Source: Gaertneriomyces semiglobifer
Lineage: Eukaryota > Chytridiomycota > Chytridiomycetes > Spizellomycetales > Spizellomycetaceae
NCBI GenBank assembly: GCA_025558075.1
Contig: JAHLKF010000008.1
Location: forward strand, 558,001 to 622,000
Length of the DNA: 64,000 bases
Direction: 5' to 3'
Shown here: positions 1 to 11,435 of the stretch, piece by piece
How positions within the stretch are numbered: position 1 is the first letter of the stretch
Layout: each line of letters starts with the position of its first letter
Notes under the pieces: generated by a model
Database searches by the model: none
What the model saw: only the letters and a program-made list of their open reading frames with translations
Told to the model about the DNA's origin: nothing
Translations under genes and position numbers: made by a program

Positions 1-685
1 CAGCACTACATACCGCCGCTGGTGACCTGCCTGCCGCTTTGCAGCAACGTCCTGAAACAGGCGTGACTAAACAGCCTACATCATTCGTAGAACTTTGGCA
101 TAGTGGAAGAGAATCTATACCGATCGGGACAGCCTAACGAGTTAAACTTTCCCTTCCTGGAGAAGCTTGGATTGAGGACAGTGGTTTATCTCGCACCTGA
201 AGAACCCAACCAGCGTTTGTAAGCTCTCAACTCTATGCGCAACTTGTCCAGCATGATGTATAACTGAGCAGAAGTTAGTTTGAATTTTATAGATGACCAG
301 GAGATACAATTTCACCATCTTGGGCTCTCTCCATCAACATCGACATGGGATCCTATAAGTGAGGAGGTCGTTTTGGAGGCACTGGAGTTAATGCTTGATC
401 CAGGAAACTATCCCATGATGGTTATGTGCAATCTAGGGCGACATAGGACTGGTGAGATTTTGCAAACATGGATTATGGGGTGCTATGTTGCTGATTTCCA
501 CCTGCGAATGAACAGGCACGGTTATTGGTTGCCTTCGAAAACTACAACGATGGAACCTTACGAGCATATTTGAAGAGTACAGGCGATATGCCGGACCCAA
601 AGTTCGAATACTAAACGAACAGTTCATCGAATTGTTCGATACCGATCTGGTCAGAGTTCCGGTGGGTTGCCCGAAATGGCTGTAA
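1..685 (+). CDS. OCA1: OCA1-like putative tyrosine phosphatase (3' part, runs off left edge)
   Basis: Four exons (1-21, 91-218, 279-451, 516-685) join in frame to give the C-terminal 163 residues and a TAA stop. The protein carries the atypical dual-specificity phosphatase signature CNLGRHRTG, a CX5R loop with cysteine nucleophile and arginine. An upstream segment containing [20 protein letters not shown] is typical of fungal OCA1/SIW14-type phosphatases. In yeast the OCA proteins form a complex linked to oxidant-induced cell-cycle arrest and inositol pyrophosphate signalling; that role is known for the family and not shown here. The N terminus lies left of the window. It converges on the ArfGAP gene, with 184 bases between the two stop codons. 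The related SIW14 is the main alternative name. Confidence 0.8.
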
Positions 686-869
686 AGGGGCTTGAGGAAA
701 CTATCTTCTGAGCGGTGTAGATGGTCAGCGATGCATGAATATATTGATGATTCCCTGCTGGATTTGTACAGAAATAAATGTGTTCGAAAGGGAGGTGATT
801 CGAAGTTTGTACAATGACGGTGCGGCGACTTGGCTTATGGTGGCACACAAAGCGCTTGCTCCAACATGC

Positions 870-3800
870 TCAGAGATGCTCCTCTGCATTAGTTCCCACT
901 AGCTCTTGTAACGAAAACATGGTAGGTAGTGGCGGCAGGGACGGTAATATCTCATCCGTTGTGCTTTTGCTAGTGCGCTCTTTTGATTTCACATCATCCA
1001 GCAGCTCAAACGGATATCCTTCATCCGCCGGCCGCGCAAAATATTCTTTCTGGGTATACTTCCGTTTGATATATGTGTCCTTAACACTCATGGCGTCTCG
1101 CGGGTTTGGCTTAACACCATTAGGCAGTTCGCCTTCCCAAATCGCGTTGAAATCGCGGTTACTACTTGACGAAAACGTTCCGATGAGCTCAGGCGTCCAG
1201 GATTCTGTGTCCAGTTCTAACGCGCGGACTTTGGATATATGTGTTCCCAAAGAACGATGTATGCCGGCACACTGTATGCAAATGAGGCATCCCAAGTTAA
1301 TGGACGCCCAATCGGGCTTTGGGGCGTTGCAATCAGCGCAGAAATGGTTTGATGCGTCCACTGCCTGTAGTTTCCGCAAAGGCGTCATCAGAGACCTGGT
1401 CGTTTCCTCGCGTCCATCCATTATGGTCTGAGTGCCATTGAGCTGGCCGGCAATTGCATTCTGGATCGTAACGACCCAGTTCCGCATATCCTCGGCGTCC
1501 GTGGCCTGATATAAACGCCGTTGCCCGGAGGGAGTAATAATCTCAAAAACAAACCGGCGATCCTTGATCATCGATTCTCGGACCGTGCAAAGCTTCAACC
1601 CCAAAGTGTTGGTTGATTGCGGCGTTTTCTTTTTGATCGAGGACTCTTGAAGTACACCTCCCGTTACCACGCACCATGACCGTTTCCAAGTGAGGCCTAG
1701 TTTCTTCTCTCCGGGGTTCAGGCACGCTGTGAACAAATAGCCTTTGCGGCGTCGGCCTGGTGCAGCCCAATTCCCGAGGTCTTCATCGCTGTCCACTCTT
1801 TCTCCAAGCGCGTTTTCAACCGAGTGCAAGGCCTTGAACTCAATAAGTTTGCGGCGCTCCTCGCGTTCACGGCGCTCTTCGTTGTATTTTTCCGCGGACT
1901 CCTTCCACCGACTCTCAATAATGCTTAGGTTGGCCGTTTGCGGGTTGGTGTGACGAGCTAAGCTATTAACCCATTGAGCCTGCTTCTCGGCAAACATGTT
2001 AAAGTGAAAGTTCATGTCGCGTTCCATATGAGCGCCGTGAAGATCGCGCAATTGGCAAAAATACTCAAAGCTGTGACAAAAGATAGCATTGTTGGTCACA
2101 AAAAGTACGGTGGTTACTCTATGCCAATGGGAAAACGCACCGGTGAAGTTCAAAGTTCTTCTTTCTCTCTTGCCAATTCTTGTCCATTTCTGACAGCTTT
2201 TGCGGGTCGTTGCTTTTGGTAGACAAGTACTTCTGCTCGGCATATTGAAATTCCTAAGCGTCCGCAAATAAGTTTGGAATGTACAATGATGCGCTATACG
2301 ACCACATAAACTTTAGCATACTTTCGCCTCCTGCTCGTATGCCTTCTTATTCCGATCGGCTTGTTTGATAGTTTGATAGATGCGGCTAACTGGTTCCACG
2401 ACGGTGCCGAGTAGCTGATTCTGAAGGATATCAGTACGTGCGCAAATCTCTCTCTGCACCTCGCTGATGACTTCCAATAGTTGCTCATCCACTCCCGGAA
2501 AATCTCCAAAACTACCCACAACCTGACGACCCGCCTCGGCAAACGCGACGGCAGCTTTTATATAGTGTTGTACTGCTTTATTGCAGCTTTTGACTGAATC
2601 CTTCAAGCTGTCGGTCTTCTTCTCTAGCATGTCAATGGTTACCCGAAAAGACGGATCATCATCTACCTCATCAAGGTTGGTTGCTGAGGACCCAGTTCCT
2701 GTAGATGTTTCGCGACGATGCTGCCCCCCGCCTCCTGTTAGGAACGAAAGAGAACTCAATAATGTAGTAGGCGTGAAGGGACTGGACGACATGGATCTCG
2801 GGGAATCTGGTGTCTCTGCCTGTAGGTGTGACGTTAAGCTCGGCGGCGGCTCGGTATGTGAGTCACGGCGTCGTTCGGAAATTGTAGGTGCTGGTGATTT
2901 CCCCGATATGTAAGTGCTGTTTTGCCTCGTCGGCGGAGGTGTTCCTAGTAATACAACAGTATTAGAGGCTGTGCAGTGACATGCCAATAGCGAAACTTCT
3001 CACTTGAAATGAAAAATTCCAGGCAGTTAAAGGCCTTGAATGAATCACGGCTGTATTCGCCGAACTAGAGAAGCAATAGGTATATTCAGCAAATGGTAAG
3101 GTCCCACTCTGTACGAGCAATGAGAGCGTCACTTACAACTAGGCAGGTTTTGTGACCGTTCGTCGGAGGAAGATGAGGACCCGACTCCCCAGGGTTGCTG
3201 ACCGAGTTCGGTGTGACATAGTTCCAAGTCCATTCATAATACTTGACACCACCGGGAGCATTCGCAACCAGAGTGGGTTCAATGAAAGAAACACAGCCTG
3301 GGGAACTCTGGTGTATTTACCAAAGCGTTACAGCACCGGTGGCTGATGGTTCAACTCTCGCAAGATACCTACCGGCTGTTTTGAGAAATGGCTTCGAGCG
3401 GCAGCAATCCGTAATGCTTCAGCTATTATATAAAGGAGTATCAAGCATGTGTGGAACACTCGGCATGCACCCACACCGTCTTACAATAAGACCCGGCGTT
3501 GATCATGGCCAACTTCTGCTCTTGAGTGGACCGTGAACCGAACGTGAACGTCGCAGCGAGGTCGGGAGCCCAATCGATTGTGAGAGTGTTTGGTGATTTT
3601 CGCGAAAGCATCCTCTTTATTGACGCTCCGCTTGAACGCGCCACGGCTTGCACAGACTTCCAGTGTGTTGGCGAATCAAGCTGAGGTTCTTCAAAGTTCT
3701 TGCGATCAAACGTCTGTTCGAAGTTGCCCGTCGTAGGCTTGACAACCACTCGGTCATTTTTGAAATAGATTTGGGTCACCTCACCGCTTGATAAGATTTT

Positions 3801-4167
3801 TACACTGTCTATAAAAACTGATATGCCGCCGGGTCAGTCATCGCTTTCTCAAGGGGTTCAAGTTAAACTCTTACAATGATTCGTAGCGGGAAGCCCAGAG
3901 CTGGCAGCGCCCATCTCGTGAGCTGTTCGCGCGGTGTACGGAGAATATTTCCAGTGCTGGTGTGATACTCCTTGACGAAAGGTTCTCGTTCAATTCTTGC
4001 AATTGCAAATAGGTATGATTATGGCGCGACAGACGGAGCGCAGGGTGAAAACTTGAGAGGTTAACAGAGTCCAAAAAATAAAGCCTGCGTTGTCCACAAG
4101 GTAAAGCAAGGATTCGGACAATCAATTCAACAAAACTCTCAACTAGTTGGTCGGTAAATAGTTGCAA
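870..4167 (-). CDS. BAR-PH-ArfGAP domain protein (ACAP/Csx2 type)
   Basis: A multi-exon gene on the minus strand. From N to C terminus it has an unrecognised globular region (about 4167-3150), a Ser/Pro-rich linker, a BAR-like coiled coil (about 2700-1930), a PH domain (about 1765-1430) and an ArfGAP domain (about 1390-1040). The ArfGAP has the zinc signature CX2CX16CX2C (FCADC...CIQC) followed by the GIHR arginine finger. Proteins of this layout sense curved membranes and stimulate GTP hydrolysis on Arf GTPases in vesicle traffic. Visible introns include the one inside the BAR region (about 2140-2080) and one near 2320-2250. The first coding exon is uncertain: the reading frame is open to 4167 without an ATG, so a further exon probably lies between 4170 and 4430. 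One candidate ATG is at 4422-4424. The stop is at 870-872. Confidence 0.85.
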
Positions 4168-4513
4168 GACGCGGGAGAAGTATCAACGCACACACATCTA
4201 TTCACGGCCTTCCCGCGCAACTCATCAAAAACCTAAAGCAGACTATCCTTTGGCGAAGCTCCTTCGTTTACCACTACCTTCACCACACAACCGGCCAGTC
4301 ATTCATTCAGCCATTAGTACCATCACCGTTGTCGTAGTCTCGCTCGAGGAATTCGTGGGTGTGATGATCTGCAGCACGACGTCGGAGTTGGATTACGTAA
4401 AGCACCTCTCGCGCGTTGTTGCCATGGCGCGATACTTGAGACTTGAACTGGGACGGGCGATGAACGCCTAAGACCAACGAGACTTGCGAGAATCACACAT
4501 AAGATCCATAAGA

Positions 4514-5058
4514 ATGTCTGCTGCAAATACTCTCGAGGGCTTGGACGAGCAGAGCAAGAAGGAGCTGGCACAATTTGTGGAAAACGAACAGCGAAGAGCT
4601 AACTTCCAGGCTCAAGGTGAGCGTTTGTTTACGGCGATCTCGCCGAGCGGATGATGACTGACTGGCGACGGCCTCACCATTGACAGTGTCTCAATATACC
4701 GGTATGTTCAGGATAATGTCACCTTGAAAACTGTACATTACAGTGGACTAAGCATGGTACTTTGCACGTCGCATCAACCCCCGCTGACAGATATCTGCTG
4801 GTAAGCGAGTGAGACGAACCTCCCTAGTTGTTTCTTTGAGGATTCATCGTTTCATTAGGGATAAATGCATCACCAAGGTTAAGCCATCCATGGACAAAAG
4901 CGATGAGAGTACGAATAAGTTTGCTGTGCTTCCATGAGCGTTCCGCAGTTCTCATACTTTTCACCTCAGCATGCTTATCTAACTGCGTGGAGCGCTTCCT
5001 CGACTCCACCATTCTACTCCTCAATTCGCTAAACGCGGCCGCTCAGCACCGTAGATAG
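4514..5058 (+). CDS. TIM8: Mitochondrial import chaperone Tim8
   Basis: Five exons (4514-4616, 4687-4701, 4791-4800, 4859-4908, 4970-5058) join in frame to 88 residues. The twin CX3C motifs of the small Tim family are both present: CWDKC, assembled across the exon 3/4 junction, and CLSNC in exon 5, followed by VERFLD. Small Tims form hexamers in the mitochondrial intermembrane space. They carry hydrophobic precursors, in the Tim8-Tim13 case Tim23-type proteins, to the inner membrane. Two of the internal exons are only 15 and 10 bases long, which is very small. All boundaries have GT...AG ends and the reading phase is exact. The neighbouring ArfGAP gene runs the other way from a shared upstream region. 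Confidence 0.9.
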
Positions 5059-5920
5059 GCAACCTATGAGATAGATTGGGTAGGATGGGATGTCCATAAT
5101 GGATGCCATGAAGTGAGCTCGGCGAGACGAACCGCCCTATTAGAGCTAGCCATCGTACGTCAGCGGTCGGCGTTGCAGCCTGCTCGGTGGATGAATGACC
5201 GTCGTGTTGCCTCTGTGATGCTCATACAGTAGTAGCGATTGTGGACGTAAAGATCCACTGTAGAATAGTACCCCCCAAACTTTTACAACCTTACCTCCTG
5301 GCATTGATGATAGATCGTTCCGTTGAATGCCAGCGTTCCGCATATGCTCATGTAGTCGAAAGCAGGCCCAGGGGGCCCGTGTCAAAGTCAAAAAGGTTGC
5401 CGTACAACAGAACTCGGAAATCGCCGCCGCGCAAAAAGCTTCCTGCCGTCCGCCGCCTGGGCATAAAAGCAGCCCCCGACGCACCGAAAACCAAGACTTG
5501 CAGGCTGCCGCTTTGGGGTTTCCTTGTCAAGGCAGGACAGGAGCAGAGTTAATAGGGTGGATCTGGGGCAGGTGCTGTGGAATTGGAGTTTTTTTTTTTA
5601 TATTTCCCACGCTTCAACTTGCGCAACTAGTTGTCGGCAAGGACATACCTGCCTCATATTTTGGATCCCTCATTGTCGTTCTTTTCGCCTTCTAACTGCT
5701 GTTGCCCCCGCGGAAGGCTGGTCCAGTTGCATTCCGTAAATACGATCAACCAGTAGTTGAAGCCGGTCTCAAAAGTATTCGTCTGTGAGCTCATGAGGCA
5801 GTTTTGATCCCGTTAACTCCCGTGCATTTATTTTGGTGAGTTTGCTACCTTATATATGCGACTAGGTTTGCTTCGCTTGCTTCATGACGCTCATGGAATT
5901 GGTCAGTAGGAGCAACCTCA
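5059..5920. other. Intergenic region and leader of the RRM gene
   Basis: No convincing gene. The open frames here are short and overlap one another on both strands. It contains a run of ten or so T residues near 5589. A probable 5' leader intron begins at GTGAGT near 5836 and ends at a CAG near 5907, just before the ATG at 5921. Confidence 0.5.
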
Positions 5921-8900
5921 ATGGATCCGCGCAACTGGGGCAAACCAAGTACTAACCAATGGGCACCGACGCCACCGGCGTCTCCCCCAGCATGGAACAA
6001 CGATTTAAACTCTGGCAGTAACGGCGGTTATAACGGCTGGAACTCTAACTCTCAGTCCCGCACTCCCAATGACTGGAACAGTGGATCTGATTATGTGTCT
6101 CGACCCATCAGCCATCAACGCACGACCTCATGGAGCAACACTTACCATCAGCGTGGACGGGACGACTGGGACTCTGTGCCGGGATGGACAGCTAGGCACG
6201 AACCTATGTCCGCTCCGCGTGGTTCGGCGCCGCAGACTACCTGGAACGCTGCCCCTGCACCACCTGTGCGGCAGCCAAGTCAATCCGCTCTAGCTCATCC
6301 ACCTCAGGACAACTGGCGTCAACCTACTCAAAGCGCTGATAGATGGGCGGCTCTGCCTCAGCATATACCCGAGCCGTCCCGTGCCCCTGTCAACTCCGGT
6401 TCTGGTTGGAACCCAGCCGGATGGGACCCTCTTCCTCCACCTCATACTGTGCAGCCGGCTTTGTCAACTGCTGAAACGGTTGTTTCGGCTGGCTGGAATG
6501 CCAAGTCGACCAGGCCTTCCGTTCAACAGCAACCAGAACGCTCCAACTACCGCTTTCCTCCGACGCCCTCTGAGCGTAGTGTGAATTTTGATCAACTGGC
6601 CAGTCGAGGCGACCGCAACCACGCCGGTGGAATACACGATCGGCGCCAACAAGAGAGCGGAAAGGTGCTGAGAAAAGCCAAATCAGCTTTCATTGATCGT
6701 AGAGTATTCGAAAGTGACAACGCCGGCCTTCGTAATGGCAGAACTGAACAGCGGATGAAAACGCATCAAAACGCTGGTGACAAGAGGTTTGCCTTAAGTG
6801 ACGGCAAGGCCGTTAAAGACTTGAAGGAAGATAAGGAAAATTTTGAGAGCAGACAGGATGCTCGCCGAGGTCTGGCGAAAGTTTCTAGTAGGTTGTTCAA
6901 TCGCCAAATGGAAGAAGTCAACAAATCTCTCGGCGGAGTTTCTGCGCCAAAATCTCCAGAAGGCGCTAAGAGCACAGGCAAACCTCAGGCTCAACGGCGC
7001 AAAAAATCTGCCCGCAATCTTAAGGATAACGCCACTCAAGGCGAGCAGCATAAAAGCCATTCCAAGTCTTCCTCAAGCACCAATCAATCACCTTCAAAGG
7101 CCACAGGCCTATACATTTACAACTTCCCCAAATGGGTGCGTGTACGGGAGATTATCGAGATCTTTGCCGAGTATGGTGATATCACAAATGTGGGGATCGT
7201 CACCAAGCCGAAGAACGATCAGCGTGCGTACGCATACGTCGATTACGAGAAAGCTGGCTGCGCTGCCAATGCACAGTCCGCCGTACGAACCAAGATGGTC
7301 TTTAAAATGACGGAACCACTGGAAATGGTACTCCATTTCGAAGAGAAAGGGGAGAAGGAGGACGAATCAAAATCAACAGGAAGCCACAAAGAAGCTTTGT
7401 CAGGAGAGGATGCCGCTAAAACAGTCGCAGAGCCTGCTCTTGTTGCTGAAGATAATGGCGGTACTGCCGACCTTCTTACTCTCCATTTGGGGCAATTGCC
7501 CCTCAGCCTCGAGAAGTCGGAACTTCAAACACTCTTCTCAGCTTTCGGCAACATTAAGCGCCTTCATGTTGTTCACCGCCCACGCGAGAATCGTGCATAT
7601 GCCTTTGTATCTTTCCGAAGTGCCGAGTGCGCTAAAGAGGCGCTAGATGCCGTGAAAGCCGGAAGAGTTTCTGGTTTAGAAGGCGTAAAGACCGACTATG
7701 CGCGTGGCGGCAAGGGTAAGCGTGCTCCTGTCGACATCCCTTGGAAGAAGGGTGAAGCACTTGACGGTGACACCGCGACAAAAGAAAAGGAAGGAGGAGC
7801 TGTTCGGCAACCGAAGAAGCGCCTTCATCGTGCTGCCCGTTCCGCGGTACACTTGCCAGTTATTTCGGAGGGCATGATTGAGGCCCTTTCCGTTCATGGA
7901 CCAATTAAATCCCACCTGGTGCTCCCCAAGCCAACGAATCCGGATACTCAGTATGCTCTGGTTGTATTTGAATCCGCTGCCGATGCTGCCAAAGCCGTGG
8001 CAGCCAAAACGCTTAATGCGGCATTCCCTCGTCAACGGCGAATTCATCTATCTGGCCTTCCTAATGATATTACCAACGACAAGCTATTGGAGCTCTTGAA
8101 CGACTGTGGCGAAGTGCAGAGGGCCGATATTTCTCTTCCTGAAGACAAAGACGGGAACGCCAGTGCTGTTGTTGAATTTGTCAGAGGAGACGGAGCTGCC
8201 AAAGCAATGGTGATGTGCACTGAAATGCTTTTGAGTGACACGAAGGTCATCGCCAGATACGCACCTGCTCGTGCGGCTGGCACCAAATCTGCTACAAGTG
8301 GAAGTGGCGTACAAAAAGACGGAGACGACGAAAAAGCAGAGGACGACAGCGAAAGCGATAGCAATTCGGAAGATGAAGCCGAGACGGATGATGTCGCGAC
8401 CCCCGAAGCTGTTAAGGAAGACAAGGTGGAGGAAACCGCTCAGGTTGTGGACAACGTCAACACTGCCGAGGCTGATGATGTCGCGACCCTCGAATCAACC
8501 CAGAAAGACAGGGTGGAGGAGACCGCTCAGGTTGTGGACAACCTCAATACTCGCGAGGCTGAGGGCGCCGCGACCCTCGAATCAGTCAAAGAAGACAAGG
8601 TGGAGGAGACCGCTCAGGTTGTGAACAACATCAACACTGCCGAGGCTGATGATGTCGCGATCGTTGAGTCAGCCAAGGAAGACAAGGTTGAGAATACCGC
8701 TCAGATTGTTGACAGCATCATTGATGATGTCGTTGCTGCGGCCATAACGGACGGCAAGAAAGACGTTGAAGAAGAACTTGAATTGCAAAAGAGCTCAGCG
8801 CATGTTGTGAGTGCTCCCAACTCTATCGTCGAGGGCCCTATGCATGAGACAGTGGAAGTGACACCACCCGGTATCGTAAATGCTGTCGGTCAAGATCAAG

Positions 8901-9064
8901 CAGTTGCTGACGTCGATCTGAACCCCAGCGAAAGCGCCAAAGCGGTTCCCGTTGAGGCGGTAATCGCCGATGCGGAAGCGGTCCTGACGACCGAGGCACT
9001 TACCGAAGCGACACCAGTTGCGATCTCCAGCGCCTTGACCGCTGTCAAAGACAAACAAGATTAG
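5921..9064 (+). CDS. Large multi-RRM RNA-binding protein with acidic repeat tail
   Basis: One uninterrupted frame of 1047 residues, unusual among the intron-rich neighbours. The first 200 residues are rich in Trp, Pro, Ser and Asn, likely disordered, with recurrent W-x-P patches. RNA-recognition motifs follow. RRM1 is at about 395-475 (RNP2 LYIYNFP, RNP1-like RAYAYVDY), RRM2 at about 519-598 (LHLGQL, RAYAFVSF), a weaker RRM3 at about 643-703, and RRM4 at about 705-785 (IHLSGLP). The tail is acidic and contains four tandem 29-residue repeats around the motif EETAQVV (DNA 8381-8728). The Trp/Pro-rich leader resembles that of the three-RRM protein at 29.7 kb, so the two may be distant relatives. 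It probably acts in mRNA binding; I do not recognise a specific orthologue. Confidence 0.85.
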   Translation: MDPRNWGKPSTNQWAPTPPASPPAWNNDLNSGSNGGYNGWNSNSQSRTPNDWNSGSDYVSRPISHQRTTSWSNTYHQRGRDDWDSVPGWTARHEPMSAPRGSAPQTTWNAAPAPPVRQPSQSALAHPPQDNWRQPTQSADRWAALPQHIPEPSRAPVNSGSGWNPAGWDPLPPPHTVQPALSTAETVVSAGWNAKSTRPSVQQQPERSNYRFPPTPSERSVNFDQLASRGDRNHAGGIHDRRQQESGKVLRKAKSAFIDRRVFESDNAGLRNGRTEQRMKTHQNAGDKRFALSDGKAVKDLKEDKENFESRQDARRGLAKVSSRLFNRQMEEVNKSLGGVSAPKSPEGAKSTGKPQAQRRKKSARNLKDNATQGEQHKSHSKSSSSTNQSPSKATGLYIYNFPKWVRVREIIEIFAEYGDITNVGIVTKPKNDQRAYAYVDYEKAGCAANAQSAVRTKMVFKMTEPLEMVLHFEEKGEKEDESKSTGSHKEALSGEDAAKTVAEPALVAEDNGGTADLLTLHLGQLPLSLEKSELQTLFSAFGNIKRLHVVHRPRENRAYAFVSFRSAECAKEALDAVKAGRVSGLEGVKTDYARGGKGKRAPVDIPWKKGEALDGDTATKEKEGGAVRQPKKRLHRAARSAVHLPVISEGMIEALSVHGPIKSHLVLPKPTNPDTQYALVVFESAADAAKAVAAKTLNAAFPRQRRIHLSGLPNDITNDKLLELLNDCGEVQRADISLPEDKDGNASAVVEFVRGDGAAKAMVMCTEMLLSDTKVIARYAPARAAGTKSATSGSGVQKDGDDEKAEDDSESDSNSEDEAETDDVATPEAVKEDKVEETAQVVDNVNTAEADDVATLESTQKDRVEETAQVVDNLNTREAEGAATLESVKEDKVEETAQVVNNINTAEADDVAIVESAKEDKVENTAQIVDSIIDDVVAAAITDGKKDVEEELELQKSSAHVVSAPNSIVEGPMHETVEVTPPGIVNAVGQDQAVADVDLNPSESAKAVPVEAVIADAEAVLTTEALTEATPVAISSALTAVKDKQD
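8381..8728 (+). repeat. In-frame tandem repeat, 4 x 87 bp
   Basis: Four imperfect copies of an 87-bp unit encode 29-residue acidic repeats sharing DDVA, KEDKVEETAQVV and an N-x-NT block. Copies differ by scattered substitutions that keep the frame. Confidence 0.85.
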
Positions 9065-9510
9065 TTATGTCTGGGTTGGATTATATACGCAGGATAGCAG
9101 GTATTATATCATTTTCACAAATCTATAGATGGCCTGAGCGCCAGTTTCGTTTAGCTATTGTTGCACATTTAGTTGTACTCGTTAGCGAGTCTTTCACCTC
9201 TAAAATTGTTGGTGCGTCTCTATATATCTCCAATATATGGTTCGGTAATTGTATGTTCTTCTGCTTCGGACTTGCTGAACGGGTTCCTGCCGGCATCGGC
9301 CATCAATTGATTGCTAGGGGGAACTCGTGTTTATCAAGTTATCAACAATCCCAAAGCCACGATTTGGATACCCTTGAAGACATGAGAGAAACCATGCAGA
9401 TATATACACAAGAACGATTATTTGATGGGTAACACTTCTTTTCTGTAGCATACGAACACCTTTTTGCTCACACTCAGTGCTAGATAATACATTTTCCCCA
9501 CTTTGCTTAA
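9065..9510. other. Convergent 3' region
   Basis: AT-rich sequence between the converging stop codons of the RRM gene and the kinase. I see no gene; both 3' untranslated regions probably lie here. Confidence 0.5.
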
Positions 9511-11435
9511 CTACTTTGCTGCACAGCGGCAAACATGGGTATGGCTGAACGCCTCTGCTTTCAAGCCCTCGTGACACTCTTGTACACTGGCAAGCCATTC
9601 ATCTTCGACCAATTCCTTCATGGGCACTCTCTTGGTAGGCTTAGGCTCGAGAATCTTGTACATGAGCTTCCTCGGACCAGTGGGCAAGTGGTCCAAAGGC
9701 CAGAAGTGGCCCTTGTGGTCGAGGTAATGCTTGTAACGCGGGTCACCGGCAGCCGCAGCCTTCCAAGGGATTGAATTATAAATCATAACGTAGTAGATGA
9801 TGCCGACGGACCACACGTCCACCAGCTCGGAATCATACTCATTCGTAACAAATTCCTCAGGAGCGATATATGGACCAGAGCCACAAAGTCCCTTTGCCTT
9901 ACGTGAAAGCTGACAGAAGGGACTTCTGAATACCTCCGACACCCCAAAATCAGTGATTTTCAGAATACGACCAGTCGAGTCCAGCAGCAAGTTCTCAGGT
10001 TTGAGATCGCGATGAGCAACACCCATAGAGTGCAAGTATTGCACGCCGTGGACGAGCTGCTTGAAGTAGCAATTGACTTCATCGACATTCTTCAAGTTGC
10101 CGCCGCTAATGCGCGCATACAGGTCACCACCAGCGCAGTACTCCATGACAACACACCACTGGCGCTTCTCGTCTTGGATCAGGTCCACGGTAGTGACCAC
10201 ATTTTCATGATGCAAGGTAGAACTGATACAGAACTCGGCAATCAGTTTCTTCACATACTCTTTCTAATAATCACGGTTTGTTCAGTAAACAGTCCAGCAG
10301 TACCAATTTGAGCGAGGGCGGAACTCACCTGAGTCTCGTTCTTCCTGCGCTTACGGAACTCTTTGACCGCAAGCTTCTTGTTGCTCCCGTTCAACGGGCA
10401 GCACAGGCGTACTACAGCATTGGCACCTTTCCCGAGGATACCCTGCTTCGAGCCGTATTTGGCTAACGAGTTTTCCGACATGGTGCGCTGAACGACCGGA
10501 GGTTGCTGCTCCTCGGGAGGAGGAGAAGGCAGACCGTTCACTGACATGGGGCGCGCGGCCGCTTCAGCTGGCTTCTCAGCCACCATGTAGGACTTTTTAG
10601 AGCGCGCGTGCAGAATGAGGTCCTTGAACAAGTTGCTCGAGTGCTCCGCACGGTACTCTGAATCCAAATCAGAATCACTGGACTTGCCACCCAGCTCGTC
10701 AGAGCTCAACTCTGAGGGAGAACAACAGCCCGGAGTTCCAGGAGTAACAGGTGAAGCACCGGATCCAGAGGCACTCCTGGGCCTGATATGAAGCAAGTCC
10801 ATGAAGAGGCTACCTTTTGAGTTGGACCGCTTGGGCTCAGCAGCACGCGCAATCTGCTTCGAAGGATGACATTCCAAGTCACTGGCAGTCTCGCTGTCCG
10901 AGACTATCTGCAAACGACGAGGCGCCTCCCTGGAAGTAGCGGTAATGCTACGCCGAGGACCATCAGGCTTGGAGGTGCCTTCAGGCACGGTTGTGTTGCG
11001 ACGGCGAGGACGATGAGCAACTTCGCAATCGGAATCACCGGCACTCTCGCCCTCAGACTCGCATTCACTGCCACTCCCGTAGGTGCGGCGGGAGCGGCCG
11101 ACCTTGGGTTCACTGTCAGAATGCTCGCCCAAATGGAAAAGACGATACAAAATGTTCCGACGTGGAGGAAGAGGCACGCAAGATCCGGGACGACTGGAAA
11201 AAAAAAAGCAGACAGCAGAGATGAGAATTGGATCCGGGATTTCATGGACATTGGTCGCAATCATGCAAACGTACCCATTGGCTTGCGTCGTCACCAAGCC
11301 CCCAGGAGCAACAGGGGGCTTGCCGGCGGCATGACCCTTAACAGGTGCCGTAGACATGGAAGCAGCGTTTCTAACGTGATCCGCACGATTGGCAGTAACA
11401 GGTTGTTCGACAGGAGCTGTAACAGTGGCGGCCAT
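9511..11435 (-). CDS. HAL4/SAT4-type serine/threonine protein kinase
   Basis: Three exons with introns at about 11290-11197 (poly-T tract before the AG) and about 10325-10266. The first ~290 residues are a Ser/Pro/Asp-rich regulatory region with acidic serine clusters. The kinase domain follows: glycine loop GKGANAVVRL, the lysine in LAVKEF, catalytic loop HRDLKPEN, DFG magnesium loop and an activation segment ending in APEE. The combination matches the fungal-specific HAL4/SAT4/HRK1/NPR1 family. These kinases control the stability or activity of plasma-membrane transporters, including potassium uptake. The start is the ATG at 11433-11435; a probable leader intron ends at a TAG just upstream. 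Which family member it is cannot be settled by eye. Confidence 0.88.

Noticed and set aside
814..1431. 205-codon plus-strand frame opposite the ArfGAP exon
   Set aside because: It is an antisense shadow of the ArfGAP coding sequence and shows no domain of its own.
5241..5739. Several overlapping frames upstream of the RRM gene
   Set aside because: They overlap on both strands, have no recognisable domains and include homopolymer sequence; more likely leader or promoter.
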